The notes: generated by a model not told the origin, from the letters alone. DNA of 48,466 nt from Roseburia sp. CAG:10041_57 (GCA_001916965.1 MNTL01000082.1:1-48466); one strand, 5' to 3'; counted from the first letter of the stretch, positions 1 to 8,646 are shown. Made by a program: numbers and translations.

Positions 1-33
1 GAGCTGAATGTCACTAATAGGTCGAGGGCTTAT
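1..33 (+). rRNA. rrl: 23S rRNA, 3' end only
   Basis: The first bases contain ACTAATAGGTCGAGGGCTT, the conserved 3' terminus of Firmicute 23S rRNA. Only the last ~33 nt are inside the window, so the gene is cut by the window edge. The exact mature end is estimated from the family pattern. Confidence 0.85.
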
Positions 34-148
34 CCGGGAAGGCACAGGAAAGAGATACAAAAGGATGAAGATAGTTTTCAGTATTCGGTTTTGAGGGAAT
101 ACTCCTAAGAAATACTTTGAGCTGATGAGTTTGCAAAGCAAAACATTT
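34..148 (+). other. 23S-tRNA spacer without a 5S gene
   Basis: This 115-nt spacer has no recognisable 5S rRNA. It contains one short inverted repeat, AGTATTC at 80-86 with GAATACT at 97-103, which may be a processing hairpin. The order 23S then tRNA-Asn means that any 5S of this operon lies elsewhere. Confidence 0.5.
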
Positions 149-220
149 TCCTCGATAGCTCAATGGTAGAGCACTCGGCTGTTAACCGAGTTGTTGTAGG
201 TTCGAGCCCTACTCGGGGAG
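149..220 (+). tRNA. tRNA-Asn (GTT)
   Basis: A full cloverleaf can be drawn. The acceptor stem is TCCTCGA (149-155) with TCGGGGA (213-219), and the anticodon stem is CTCGG/CCGAG around the loop CTGTTAA, giving anticodon GTT at 181-183. The T loop is TTCGAGC and the discriminator base is G220. CCA is not encoded. It is probably co-transcribed with the upstream rRNA operon. Confidence 0.95.
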
Positions 221-237
221 TTTAGAATGAATATAGT

Positions 238-270
238 AGCTGTTGTTTAGCAATAAACAACAGCTTTTTT
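238..270 (+). terminator. Rho-independent terminator of the rRNA/tRNA operon
   Basis: A perfect 11-bp stem, AGCTGTTGTTT (238-248) with AAACAACAGCT (255-265), is followed by a T run. It closes the rrn-tRNA-Asn transcript before pepD. Confidence 0.9.
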
Positions 271-383
271 GTTTATTTCCAGTATTTTTCTGGTTTGGAA
301 GATAAAACACAGTAGCAAATTGTTTACGGGATTGTGTGAGTCTGATATAGTATTAAGAGAATATGAATGAAAGAGGATGAAAT

Positions 384-1829
384 ATGCGCGTTTTAGAGAA
401 TTTGCAGCCTTATAAGGTTTTTTATTACTTTGAAGAGATATGTAATATTCCACATGGGTCTAAGAATCTTGATGGAATAAGCAGCTATCTGGAGAAATTT
501 GCCAGGGACAGAGGTTTATTCTGTATCAGGGATACCAGCAATAATATCATTATGTTGAAGGAAGCTACTCCAGGGTATGAGAAAGAAGAGGCTATCATGC
601 TTCAGGGACATATGGATATGGTAGCTGTGAAGAAAGCAGACTGTGATATAGACATGGAGAAAGATCCCTTACGTCTTAAAATAGATGGAGATTATATCTA
701 TGCAGAGGGAACCAGTCTTGGGGGCGATGATGGTGTTGCAGTAGCTTATATTCTGGCAATTATGGATGATGATTCCATACAGCATCCAAGGATTGAAGCG
801 GTTCTGACAACAGATGAAGAGATTGGAATGGAAGGCGCTACGGCAATAGATCTGTCCATGCTTACGGCAACCAGAATGCTAAATATTGATTCAGAAGAGG
901 AAGGTATATTATTGACCAGCTGTGCAGGTGGTGCAAGAGTAGACTGTAATATTCCAGTGTCCCGTGAACAGAAGGAAGGCATCTATTACAATATAGAAGT
1001 TGGTGGTCTGGTAGGCGGACATTCAGGTACTGAGATTGATAAAGGGCATGCCAATGCGATCAAATTGATAGGAAGAACATTGAAATTAGTACAGGCTAAC
1101 GTGAATATCCAGATTGCAGAGCTTGATGGCGGAGAGAAAGATAATGCAATTCCAAGAGAAGCACAAGCTGTTGTCTTTATCCCTGATGGAATGGATAGGG
1201 CTTTTGAAGAGGAGATTACGCAGGCAAATGACCTGATACGTAATGAAAATGTATCGAAAGACAAGAATGTATATATTCGATGCAACAAGCTTGCAGATAC
1301 GCTCAGAGATGTATTAACTGTTGAGTCTACCAATCGTATCATTGATTTTCTTGAGTTATTACCCAATGGTGTCATGGCAATGAGTGCAGATATTGCAGGA
1401 TTAGTAGAGACATCATTGAATGTAGGAGTACTCAGATTGGAACAGGATAAGCTCATCAGTCTTAGTGCGGTCAGAAGTTCTATTGAGTCCTCCAAGAGAG
1501 ATCTGATATGTATGCTGGATACATTGACCGGTTTAGTAGGCGGTCAGACTTCTATTTATGGAGAATATCCCGGTTGGCAGTATAGGACTGATTCCAGACT
1601 GCGTGAGAACATGGTCAACATCTATAAAGAAATGTTTCATGAAGATGTTAAGGTAACTGCAATACATGCAGGTCTGGAATGTGGCATCATGCTTTCCAAG
1701 ATGCCGGAGCTTGATTGTGTGTCTTTTGGACCTGATATTTATAACATTCATACAACAGAAGAAAAACTGAGTATTTCTTCTACACAGAGAATGTGGGAAT
1801 ATTTGCTTGCCATTTTAAAGACAAAATAG
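384..1829 (+). CDS. pepD: Aminoacyl-histidine dipeptidase (PepD, M20 family)
   Basis: This is a 481-aa cytosolic zinc dipeptidase of the PepD/Xaa-His type, which hydrolyses a broad range of dipeptides. Family metal-binding motifs are visible: QGHMDM with H76 and D78, the GGDDG bridging aspartate region at 113-117, the TTDEEIG catalytic glutamate pair at 145-146, and NIDSEE around 169. Length matches the family (about 480-490 aa). AGAGG lies 8 nt before the ATG. It stands between the rRNA operon terminator and hflK; the 27-nt gap to hflK suggests co-transcription but no functional link is evident. Confidence 0.93.
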   Translation: MRVLENLQPYKVFYYFEEICNIPHGSKNLDGISSYLEKFARDRGLFCIRDTSNNIIMLKEATPGYEKEEAIMLQGHMDMVAVKKADCDIDMEKDPLRLKIDGDYIYAEGTSLGGDDGVAVAYILAIMDDDSIQHPRIEAVLTTDEEIGMEGATAIDLSMLTATRMLNIDSEEEGILLTSCAGGARVDCNIPVSREQKEGIYYNIEVGGLVGGHSGTEIDKGHANAIKLIGRTLKLVQANVNIQIAELDGGEKDNAIPREAQAVVFIPDGMDRAFEEEITQANDLIRNENVSKDKNVYIRCNKLADTLRDVLTVESTNRIIDFLELLPNGVMAMSADIAGLVETSLNVGVLRLEQDKLISLSAVRSSIESSKRDLICMLDTLTGLVGGQTSIYGEYPGWQYRTDSRLRENMVNIYKEMFHEDVKVTAIHAGLECGIMLSKMPELDCVSFGPDIYNIHTTEEKLSISSTQRMWEYLLAILKTK

Positions 1830-1856
1830 TGAAAAGAACAATATAGGAGAGGAAAT

Positions 1857-2915
1857 ATGTCGGATAACTTTAGAGAATTCAAATCACAGGGAGAAGAAAA
1901 TTATTCTGACCAGACAAAGAAATCAGGGAATGGCAGAAAGAATCAGGGAAAGACAATTGTAACCATTGTAATTGCCATTCTGTTTGTAGGTATCGTGGCT
2001 TTTGAATCCGTGTATTCAATCAAAGAGCAGGAGCAGGGAGTCGTTACTACCTTTGGAAAAGCGGGAAGCGTAGTTACATCAGGGCTTCATTTTAAGATAC
2101 CTTTTATTCAGAGGGTGACAAAAGTCAACACAACAATACTCGGCTTTCCAATCGGATATAATCCGTCTGGGAGTCAGGAAGTAAGTGAAGAGGAAGCTGC
2201 TGCAGAATCCTTAATGATTACTTCGGATTTTAACTTTGTAAATGTAGATTTCTATGTAGAATATAAAGTATCAGATCCTGTCAAATATCTGTATAATTCC
2301 AAACAGCCGACAGAGATTTTGAAGAATATTGCACAGTCCTGCATCAGAACAGTAGTAAGTAATTTTACGGTTGATGATGTCATTACAACAGGTAAGAGTG
2401 AAATACAGGCAGAAATTAAGGAAATGATCGTGCAGAAGCTTGAACAGCAGGATATAGGGCTTATGCTGGTCAATATATCCATGCAGGATGCAGAACCTCC
2501 TACAGCAGAGGTTATTGAGGCATTCAAAGCAGTAGAAACTGCAAAACAGGGCAAAGAGACAGCGATTAACAATGCCAATAAGTATCAGAATGAACAGATT
2601 CCACAGGCAAAAGCCAAGGCTGACCAGATCATTCAGGATGCCGAAGCAACCAAACAGAACCGAATCAATGAAGGTACTGCTCAGGTAGTTCGTTTTAATG
2701 AAATGTATGATGAATACGTAAAGAATCCTCTTATTACAAAGCAGAGAATGTTTTATGAAACGATGGAGGATGTGCTTCCTGGTGTGAAGTTGATCATTGA
2801 TGATGGCAGTGGCAATCTTAATAAGACATTGTATCTGGATGAATTACAGATAGAGGATATAACATCCGCCCAGAGTACACAGTCTGCAAGTGAAGAACAG
2901 ACACAGGAAGAATAG
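1857..2915 (+). CDS. hflK: HflK-type SPFH/prohibitin-domain membrane protein
   Basis: This 352-aa protein has a hydrophilic, Lys/Asn-rich N-terminus, one membrane anchor at about residues 33-50, and then an SPFH/band-7 domain (EQEQGVVTTFGKAG onward). A coiled-coil, Ala/Glu/Lys-rich stretch follows at about 215-270. HflK proteins form a membrane complex with HflC that, in enterobacteria, modulates the FtsH protease. AGGAG precedes the ATG at 1857. The partner hflC follows after 11 nt, the usual hflKC arrangement. The C-terminus is low-complexity, Gln/Ser/Glu-rich. Confidence 0.92.
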   Translation: MSDNFREFKSQGEENYSDQTKKSGNGRKNQGKTIVTIVIAILFVGIVAFESVYSIKEQEQGVVTTFGKAGSVVTSGLHFKIPFIQRVTKVNTTILGFPIGYNPSGSQEVSEEEAAAESLMITSDFNFVNVDFYVEYKVSDPVKYLYNSKQPTEILKNIAQSCIRTVVSNFTVDDVITTGKSEIQAEIKEMIVQKLEQQDIGLMLVNISMQDAEPPTAEVIEAFKAVETAKQGKETAINNANKYQNEQIPQAKAKADQIIQDAEATKQNRINEGTAQVVRFNEMYDEYVKNPLITKQRMFYETMEDVLPGVKLIIDDGSGNLNKTLYLDELQIEDITSAQSTQSASEEQTQEE

Positions 2916-2926
2916 GAGGTTATGTC

Positions 2927-3799
2927 ATGAAGAAGAAATTGGGAAAGGCTGCAATCATAATTATTGTAGTGGCTGTATTGATCGTACTTGGTAATTCCTT
3001 ATTCATCATCCGTGAGAATCAGTATGGAATTGTAAAAGAATTTGGCAGGATTGAGAAAGTTATCAATGAACCGGGACTTTATATTAAGATACCTCTGGTT
3101 CAGGAAGTAGATACTGTTTCAAAAGAATTATTATTATATGATATTCCCAAATCGGATGTCATAACAAAGGATAAAAAGTCCATGATTGCAGATAGCTTTG
3201 TATTATGGAGAATTACAGATCCTAAGGTATTTGCCCAGACATTAAATAGCTCAACAGCAAATGCAGAAGGCAGAATTGATGTGGCAGTATATAATTCAAT
3301 CAAGAATGTAATCAGCAGCATGACACAGTCGGATATTATAGCTGCAAGAGGACAGGAACTGACCAGTTATATAATGACAGGAATTACCTCTATTAATCAA
3401 TATGGAATAGAGATTGCTTCTGTAGAGATCAAGTTATTGGATCTTCCGGAAGATAATAAAGATGCAGTATTCCAGAGAATGATATCAGAACGTGAGAATA
3501 TTGCAGCTACATATACCGCAGAGGGTAATTCTGAAGCACAGGTGATTCGCAATACCACAGATAAAGAGGCTGCACTTTTGATTTCAGAGGCAGAGAAACA
3601 GGCAGAGATATTGAAAGCAGAAGGAGAAGCAGAATATATGAAAATTATGGCAGATGCTTATAATGATCCTGCCAAAGCAGATTTTTACAGCTTTGCGAGA
3701 AGCCTGGATGCATTGAAGAATTCAATCCAGGGAGGAAACAAAACAATAATCCTTGATAAGGATTCACCACTTACACAGATATTCTATCAGGCGCAATAA
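2927..3799 (+). CDS. hflC: HflC-type SPFH-domain protease modulator
   Basis: This 290-aa protein has an N-terminal membrane segment at about 7-27 followed by a band-7 domain (FIIRENQYGIVKEFGRI) and the typical HflC tail, AEGEAEYMKIMADAYNDPAKADFYSF. This tail, with its PAKADFYSFARSLDA-type signature, separates HflC from other SPFH proteins. It acts as a hetero-oligomer with HflK at the membrane. AGGAGG lies 10 nt before the start. A strong terminator follows, so hflK-hflC (perhaps with pepD) end here. Confidence 0.92.
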   Translation: MKKKLGKAAIIIIVVAVLIVLGNSLFIIRENQYGIVKEFGRIEKVINEPGLYIKIPLVQEVDTVSKELLLYDIPKSDVITKDKKSMIADSFVLWRITDPKVFAQTLNSSTANAEGRIDVAVYNSIKNVISSMTQSDIIAARGQELTSYIMTGITSINQYGIEIASVEIKLLDLPEDNKDAVFQRMISERENIAATYTAEGNSEAQVIRNTTDKEAALLISEAEKQAEILKAEGEAEYMKIMADAYNDPAKADFYSFARSLDALKNSIQGGNKTIILDKDSPLTQIFYQAQ

Positions 3800-3809
3800 T
3801 ATGCAGGAA

Positions 3810-3852
3810 AAAGACTGTTTATCAATTAACGATTGACAAACAGTCTTTTTTT
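3810..3852 (+). terminator. Terminator after hflC
   Basis: An 11-bp stem, AAAGACTGTTT (3810-3820) with AAACAGTCTTT (3838-3848), runs into a T-rich tract. The A-rich left flank could also let it work for the convergent minus-strand gene that ends at 3864. Confidence 0.88.
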
Positions 3853-3863
3853 GAATGAATTTA

Positions 3864-4079
3864 TCAGGCTTCTGCTGCGGAATCGTTACAGTAGAGATAG
3901 AAACTGATCAGATAGAGTCCACAGATTCCAACCAGTGCATAAATAATACGTGAAATCCATGACATACTGCCAAATATGGCAGCAACCAGGTTAAAATCAA
4001 AGAAACCGATAAGACCCCAGTTCACCGCACCAATAATGGCTACAGTCAGGGCAATACAATCAAGTACTTTATTGTGCAT
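3864..4079 (-). CDS. DUF378 family small membrane protein
   Basis: This is a 71-aa protein with two hydrophobic segments (about 7-27 and 40-63) and the family pattern ALTVAIIGAVNWGLIGFFDFNLV, where the GAxNWGLxGxFxxxLV core is diagnostic of DUF378 (YuzA-like). The function of the family is unknown. A good ribosome binding site (GGAGGAGATCATT) precedes the ATG on the minus strand. It converges on hflC and appears to be a single-gene transcript. Confidence 0.85.
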   Translation of the reverse strand: MHNKVLDCIALTVAIIGAVNWGLIGFFDFNLVAAIFGSMSWISRIIYALVGICGLYLISFYLYCNDSAAEA

Positions 4080-4354
4080 AATGATCTCCTCCTTGATTGA
4101 TAGTATTTCTAAGAAAAGTATACTTATGCATTTTTATTTGATTTTGTACATATTTATTATTTTAGATATAATTATACCTGTGAAACCGTTATTTTTTCAC
4201 AAAAATTAAGTAGATAAATTGAATTACAAGAATTTATATGATATTCTAAAGATGCGTGAATAAAACGTAGTTTTTTATATAAGCATTTGTTTCAAAGTAA
4301 CAGGGAGTCTGAGATTTTAGGATGGTAAAATTGAAGAGAGAGGAAGAGGTTATT

Positions 4355-4729
4355 ATGACAGAGAAAAAAGTTGTTAAAAAAGTAGTTGAGAAGAAGGAAC
4401 CGGTTAAAAAGGTTGTAAAGGCTACTGTAAAAGAGGTTGCAGCAGCTCCTGAAGTAAAGGAAACCGTAGTGAAAGCTCCAGAACCAGTAAAGGAAAAGGA
4501 AGTACCTGTTAAAAAAACAAGTGTAAATGTAAGTGAAGAAGTGTTTGTTCAGTTTGGCAACAGTGAAGTACTTACAAAGGATATTGTTGAAAAGGTAAAG
4601 GATGCATATGTTGCAGAAGGCCACACAGCAGATTCTGTTAAGAAAATCAGAGTATACATAAAACCAGAAGAAGGCATGGCATATTATGTAGTGAATGATG
4701 ACTATGCATCTGGTATCAGCTTATTCTAG
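4355..4729 (+). CDS. DUF6465-like protein with Lys/Val/Glu-rich N-terminal half
   Basis: The 124-aa product has an N-terminal half of repeated KKVVxK/EKKEPVKKV/VKAPEPVKEKEV-like units (low complexity, charged) and a folded C-terminal half. The latter (VFVQFGNSEVLTKDIVEKVKDAY...IRVYIKPEEGMAYYVVND) resembles DUF6465, common in Lachnospiraceae, of unknown function. I chose the ATG at 4355 over the upstream in-frame ATG at 4322 because AGGAAGAGG (4341-4349) sits 5 nt before it. No membrane segment or signal peptide is seen. Confidence 0.75.
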   Translation: MTEKKVVKKVVEKKEPVKKVVKATVKEVAAAPEVKETVVKAPEPVKEKEVPVKKTSVNVSEEVFVQFGNSEVLTKDIVEKVKDAYVAEGHTADSVKKIRVYIKPEEGMAYYVVNDDYASGISLF

Positions 4730-4807
4730 GAGTGTATTTTGGGTTTTGTTCCAAATATTGGAAATATTAATACAAAAAGCCTCATTGTGCAACTTCAACA
4801 AAGTGGG

Positions 4808-4836
4808 TTGACGTTAAAACCTATAGTTTGTATAAT
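4808..4836 (+). promoter_or_regulatory. Sigma-A-type promoter of the c-di-GMP riboswitch
   Basis: TTGACG (4808-4813) and TATAAT (4831-4836) are spaced by exactly 17 nt. Transcription would start near 4843, just before the riboswitch aptamer. Confidence 0.8.
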
Positions 4837-4848
4837 AAACTATGGTGA

Positions 4849-4943
4849 GTATTTGATTATGGCAAAACCGTGAGAAATCCGGCGACGCAAAGCTATAGGG
4901 TCTTCGCTATTACGAAATAGGATGACAGCCAGTTGCGAATAGA
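4849..4943 (+). ncRNA. Class I cyclic-di-GMP riboswitch (GEMM-I)
   Basis: The core signatures of the GEMM-I aptamer are present in order: GGCAAAACC (consensus GGCAAACC) with GAAA after it, GACGCAAAGCTATAGGG (tetraloop receptor and P3 start), and ATGACAGCCAGTTGC (consensus AUGRYAGCCRGGUU). P1 can be closed by ATTTG (4851-4855) with CGAAT (4936-4940). A terminator follows within a few nucleotides, so it is probably a transcriptional switch. The next plus-strand gene starts about 400 nt downstream. Confidence 0.92.
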
Positions 4944-4946
4944 TTT

Positions 4947-4982
4947 GTACTGAGTAGTGGAGTCTGCTCAGTACTTTTTTAT
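4947..4982 (+). terminator. Terminator hairpin of the c-di-GMP riboswitch
   Basis: GTACTGAG (4947-4954) pairs with CTCAGTAC (4967-4974) and is followed by a T run. It directly abuts the aptamer and is the likely expression platform. Confidence 0.88.
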
Positions 4983-5170
4983 TTATTTTTATGAGAAAAA
5001 GTAATATGAAGGCTGTCACGTTCTTCGCAGGTCAGATTAGTGAACTGCTCCATGATCATGGTAATGTTTGTGTCTTTAGCGTCACATAAAAGATAGATAA
5101 CATCTGTAAGTTGAGAGATAATATCCTTCATTCTCATCATATCCATTTTTTCTATTTTGTTGGGATTCAT
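4979..5170 (-). CDS. Small hypothetical protein antisense to the riboswitch read-through
   Basis: The product is a 63-aa, Met-rich, probably helical protein (MNPNKIEKMDMMRMKDIISQ...) that I do not recognise. I chose the ATG at 5170 rather than a more upstream in-frame start because GGAG lies 11 nt before it; the extra upstream residues look like translated AT-rich leader. Its stop codon lies in the T run of the riboswitch terminator, so transcripts reading through the riboswitch are antisense to it. It may be a real small gene or a chance frame. Confidence 0.5.
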   Translation of the reverse strand: MNPNKIEKMDMMRMKDIISQLTDVIYLLCDAKDTNITMIMEQFTNLTCEERDSLHITFSHKNK

Positions 5171-5374
5171 AATTGTATGTACTCCATTTCTTGAAAACCA
5201 GTTTACATAAGTATACATATATTGTATTATCAATATGAATTTTAACATAGTATGACAAAACTGTAAGGTTACTTTTGGCATTTTAAAAAAGAAAAATGTA
5301 GAAGAAAAGTGTTACTGTGGTAAAATAGTAATAGTATAGGAAGAAACTGTTGATCAGGTAAAATGGAGAGAGCA

Positions 5375-6118
5375 ATGCAGAAACAGGAACTGAAAAATAC
5401 ATTTATAGACACCCTGGAGCGTGAAAGAACAATACGTGGGTGGACGCAGTGGGAAATGGCAGAGAAATTGGAAATGTCAGTACCCGGATATCGTAAAATG
5501 GTATCGGGAATGACAGACTCTATTGCGTTGTATACGGCATACAGAGCATCGGTCGTACTTAATATACCGATTCCTATATTATACGGCAGTACTGATCATA
5601 AGGATCAGTTGCTGAACAAGATATACAATGCTCCGGCATCTACGTGTCAGAGAATAGAGTACTATCTGGATTATGATGCAAAATACAGACATGCACGGAC
5701 GAAGAATACAGGTAGTACAATATGGATAGATGTTTTTACACTTACCGGTTATATGGAAGATGCCATGCACTTTGATTCGACCAATGTTGAAAGGGTGGAG
5801 ATACCGGATCGATATGAAGGACGTGTATCCAAAGGGCTTATGGTGACAGAGAACAGCCTGTTACCGGTGTATGGCAAGGGAGACATTATCCTGTTGGAAG
5901 AGAGAATGCCAAGAATTGGGGATATTACAGTCAGTATACATATGAAAACCAGCATTTTGTATATCAGAAAGGTATTTCAGACAGAGGACCGCTATGAGCT
6001 TCATCCTGTTAATGGAAGAGGTAAGATTGTTTATATAGAAAAGAAGGACAGAAGTGACTGGCATGAGATGGGACGAGTGATAGCCAGTATTCGTACAGAT
6101 GAGTATAAAAGGGAGTAG
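5375..6118 (+). CDS. XRE-type HTH regulator with S24/LexA-like C-terminal domain
   Basis: This 247-aa protein has an N-terminal helix-turn-helix (RGWTQWEMAEKLEMSVPGYRKMVSG, about 18-45) and a C-terminal LexA/CI-like S24 fold (LMVTENSLLPVYGKGDIILLE...LHPVNGRGKIVY). The serine of the usual GDSM motif is kept as ENS, and a Lys occurs in YIRKVF, but the classical Ala-Gly cleavage site is not evident; whether it self-cleaves is open. I chose the ATG at 5375 over 5363 because GGAGAG (5365-5370) is well spaced only for the second. It is the first sense gene after the c-di-GMP riboswitch. Possible phage-like or stress regulator. Confidence 0.75.
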   Translation: MQKQELKNTFIDTLERERTIRGWTQWEMAEKLEMSVPGYRKMVSGMTDSIALYTAYRASVVLNIPIPILYGSTDHKDQLLNKIYNAPASTCQRIEYYLDYDAKYRHARTKNTGSTIWIDVFTLTGYMEDAMHFDSTNVERVEIPDRYEGRVSKGLMVTENSLLPVYGKGDIILLEERMPRIGDITVSIHMKTSILYIRKVFQTEDRYELHPVNGRGKIVYIEKKDRSDWHEMGRVIASIRTDEYKRE

Positions 6119-6140
6119 GTTTACAGCCTGCTCCCTTCAT
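6111..6140 (+). terminator. Terminator between convergent genes
   Basis: GGGAGTAGG (6111-6119) pairs with CCTGCTCCC (6127-6135), with one G-U pair, and is followed by TTCATTATT. It overlaps the end of the S24-like gene and faces the minus-strand gene ending at 6143. Confidence 0.75.
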
Positions 6141-6142
6141 TA

Positions 6143-6349
6143 TTACATGATGATTCCAAGATAGTTGTCAAATGCTTCAGAATAGATTTTTCCATAACAT
6201 TCGGCTGAAATTTTTCCCTGGCGGTATAAGTGATAAGCTTCCTGACATGCATCTTTGAGCTCTTTAGAGTTACCATGCAGTTCTCCGATTCTTTTTACTT
6301 TTTCTATTTCTTCACATTCAAGAACTGTGAATTTTTCATAGCCTCTCAT
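6143..6349 (-). CDS. Small hypothetical protein
   Basis: The 68-aa product (MRGYEKFTVLECEEIEKVKRIGEL...) is charged, predicted helical, and not recognised. No clear ribosome binding site lies at the usual spacing; AAAGG is about 17 nt before the ATG. It ends next to a shared terminator, which supports its being a gene. No membrane segment is seen. Confidence 0.5.
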   Translation of the reverse strand: MRGYEKFTVLECEEIEKVKRIGELHGNSKELKDACQEAYHLYRQGKISAECYGKIYSEAFDNYLGIIM

Positions 6350-6604
6350 CGTGGTTCACCATACCTTTCTACATGAATGGAACATAACGCATTCAATACA
6401 TTTTATTTATTATAGCATGAATTGTATGTATTATCAATTAAATTAAAATAACTTCATTAATTAACAGAAAATAATGCGTAATAAAATTTTATAGAACCGG
6501 TAATTGGTTTATGTTATACTAATAACGACATATTTTAAATGGCATATCGGGCAGAATAAAGATATTGCCAATGGAGACTTGGATATAAGGAGCAGAGGGA
6601 GATT

Positions 6605-8269
6605 ATGGATTTTGCAGAAAAGGGCGCAAGACCGGTATACGTAGTAGGACATAAGAATCCGGATACAGATTCCATCAGTTCAGCAATTGCGTATGCATAT
6701 TTGAAGAATACAACAGGGACAGGACAGTATATTCCTGCTAGGGCAGGTCAGATCAATCAGGAAACGCAGTATGTGTTAAATGCATTTCATGTAGAAGCGC
6801 CCATTTATCTGGATGATGTTATGACGGATGCCAGAGATATTGATATGAATGATATCGAAGGCGTGACAGCGGATGTTTCATTGAAAAAGGCATGGCATAT
6901 GATGCGTGATCGTGGAGATGTAACACTGCCTGTAGTAGATCAGGGAAAATTAACCGGTATCATCACCATTGGAGACATTGCCAACGCATATATGGATGTG
7001 TATGACAACTGTATCTTATCTACGGCAAAAACTTCCTATAAGAATATTCTGGAGACATTGGATGCCAAAATGATTGTAGGAAGTGAAGATGGATTCTTTG
7101 AAAGTGGAGAAGTGGTTATTGCGACTGCCAATCCTGATGTATTGGAGGATTATATTCATCCGGGAGATATGGTCATTCTGGGGAATCGTTACGAGACACA
7201 GCTGTGTGCGATTGAAATGGGAGCAGCCTGCGTTGTAATCAGTATGGGGGCGAAGGTGTCTAAGACCATTCAGCATTTTGCCAAAGAACACAATTGTATC
7301 GTCATTAATACGCCTTATGATTCTTTTACAGTGGCAAGACTGATCAACCAGAGTATGTCCATTGGATATTTTATGAAAAAGGAAAAACTCACAACATTTC
7401 GTGTTACAGACAAAACGGAAGATATCAGGGCTATCATGAAGAAGAAGAGATACCATGACTTCCCTGTGCTGGATGAAGAAGACAATTACGTAGGAATGAT
7501 TTCCCGTAGAACATTGTTGAATTTACGTAAGAAACGCCTGATCCTGGTAGATCATAATGAGACAGCCCAGGCTGTAGATGGTATAGAGTATGCGGATATT
7601 CTGGAGATTATCGATCATCACAGAATTGGTACATTAGAGACAATGTCTCCTGTTTTCTTCAGAAATCAGCCACTTGGATGTACTGCGACTATCATATATC
7701 AGATGTATCAGGAGCAGGGAGTGGAGATTCCTAAGAATATTGCAGGTATCATGATGGCTGCGATTATTTCTGATACGCTGATGTTCCATTCACCGACAGC
7801 AACAGAGATTGATAAGGCAGCAGCCTCTCACTTATCAGAGATATGTGGCATTGAAATAGAAGAATTTGCAATTGATATGTTTGGTGCAGGCAGCAATCTG
7901 AGCAATAAGGATGCTGCTGAGATATTCAAGCAGGATTATAAGAGCTTCTCTGTGAATGATTTCAGGTTTGGCGTAGGTCAGATCAACTCCATGAACAGCA
8001 TCGAGCTGGAAGAAATCAAGGAGAAGATCGTTCCTTATATCAATCAGGAATTGCCTAATATGCAGGAGGATATGTGTTTCTTCATGCTGACGAATATTGT
8101 ATATGAGAAGACTGAGCTGCTGTGCTTTGGACCAAGAGCAGAAGAACTGGTCATTGAGGCATTCCAGTTGTCCAAGTCTCTGCATAAGTTTGAATTAAAA
8201 GACCTGGTATCCCGCAAGAAGCAGTTGATTCCTGCCTTTGTATCCGTTCTCCAGCAATGGGAGAAATAA
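6605..8269 (+). CDS. ppaC: Manganese-dependent inorganic pyrophosphatase with CBS and DRTGG domains
   Basis: This is a 554-aa family II (DHH) pyrophosphatase that hydrolyses PPi to phosphate. Visible metal-site motifs are GHKNPDTDS (H16, D20, D22), DHNE after residue 310 and IIDHHRIG. The DHH domain is split by an insert with two CBS motifs (about 70-125 and 245-300) and a DRTGG domain between them. DHHA2 (about 430-550) closes the protein. In related enzymes the CBS insert binds AMP/ADP (inhibiting) and diadenosine polyphosphates (activating). AGGAGCAGAGGGAG precedes the ATG. Confidence 0.95.
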   Translation: MDFAEKGARPVYVVGHKNPDTDSISSAIAYAYLKNTTGTGQYIPARAGQINQETQYVLNAFHVEAPIYLDDVMTDARDIDMNDIEGVTADVSLKKAWHMMRDRGDVTLPVVDQGKLTGIITIGDIANAYMDVYDNCILSTAKTSYKNILETLDAKMIVGSEDGFFESGEVVIATANPDVLEDYIHPGDMVILGNRYETQLCAIEMGAACVVISMGAKVSKTIQHFAKEHNCIVINTPYDSFTVARLINQSMSIGYFMKKEKLTTFRVTDKTEDIRAIMKKKRYHDFPVLDEEDNYVGMISRRTLLNLRKKRLILVDHNETAQAVDGIEYADILEIIDHHRIGTLETMSPVFFRNQPLGCTATIIYQMYQEQGVEIPKNIAGIMMAAIISDTLMFHSPTATEIDKAAASHLSEICGIEIEEFAIDMFGAGSNLSNKDAAEIFKQDYKSFSVNDFRFGVGQINSMNSIELEEIKEKIVPYINQELPNMQEDMCFFMLTNIVYEKTELLCFGPRAEELVIEAFQLSKSLHKFELKDLVSRKKQLIPAFVSVLQQWEK

Positions 8270-8279
8270 GGAATAATAG

Positions 8280-8308
8280 TTGATTTTGAGACAACGTTAT
8301 ATTATAAT
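8280..8308 (+). promoter_or_regulatory. Promoter of the HU gene
   Basis: TTGATT (8280-8285) and TATAAT (8303-8308) are spaced by 17 nt and lie 42 nt before the HU start. Confidence 0.7.
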
Positions 8309-8349
8309 AGCCTTTGCACAAAAACATTCATAATTCGGAGGATCTTAAA

Positions 8350-8625
8350 ATGAATAAAACAGAATTAATCGATGCTATGGCATCTAAGACAGGTATGACA
8401 AAGAAAAATGCAGAAGCTGCATTAAATGCTTTTGTTGAAACTGTTTCAGAAGAACTTGTAAAGGGTGGAAAGGTTGCATTAACAGGCTTTGGTACTTTTG
8501 AAGTATCTGAGAGAGCTGAAAGAGAAGGCAGAAATCCTCAGACAGGCGAGACAATGAAGATCGCTGCATCCAAGGCTCCTAAGTTCAAGGCTGGTAAGGT
8601 ATTAAAGGATCAGGTTAATGCATAA
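8350..8625 (+). CDS. hup: HU family DNA-binding protein
   Basis: This is a 91-aa nucleoid protein with the full HU pattern: helical N-terminal half (MNKTELIDAMASKTGMTKK), GFGTFEV, the arm with RNPQTGE, and the C-terminal KAPKFKAGKVLKD. It binds DNA as a dimer and bends it. The ATG at 8350 is preferred to an in-frame ATG at 8314 because GGAGG lies just before it and because the family starts here. It has its own promoter and terminator, so it is monocistronic. Confidence 0.97.
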   Translation: MNKTELIDAMASKTGMTKKNAEAALNAFVETVSEELVKGGKVALTGFGTFEVSERAEREGRNPQTGETMKIAASKAPKFKAGKVLKDQVNA

Positions 8626-8646
8626 TCTGATAGATTAGTAACGTAA

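Noticed and set aside
3976..4209. Plus-strand frame across the DUF378 gene
   Set aside because: It lies antisense to a recognisable DUF378 coding region and has no ribosome binding site or family pattern.
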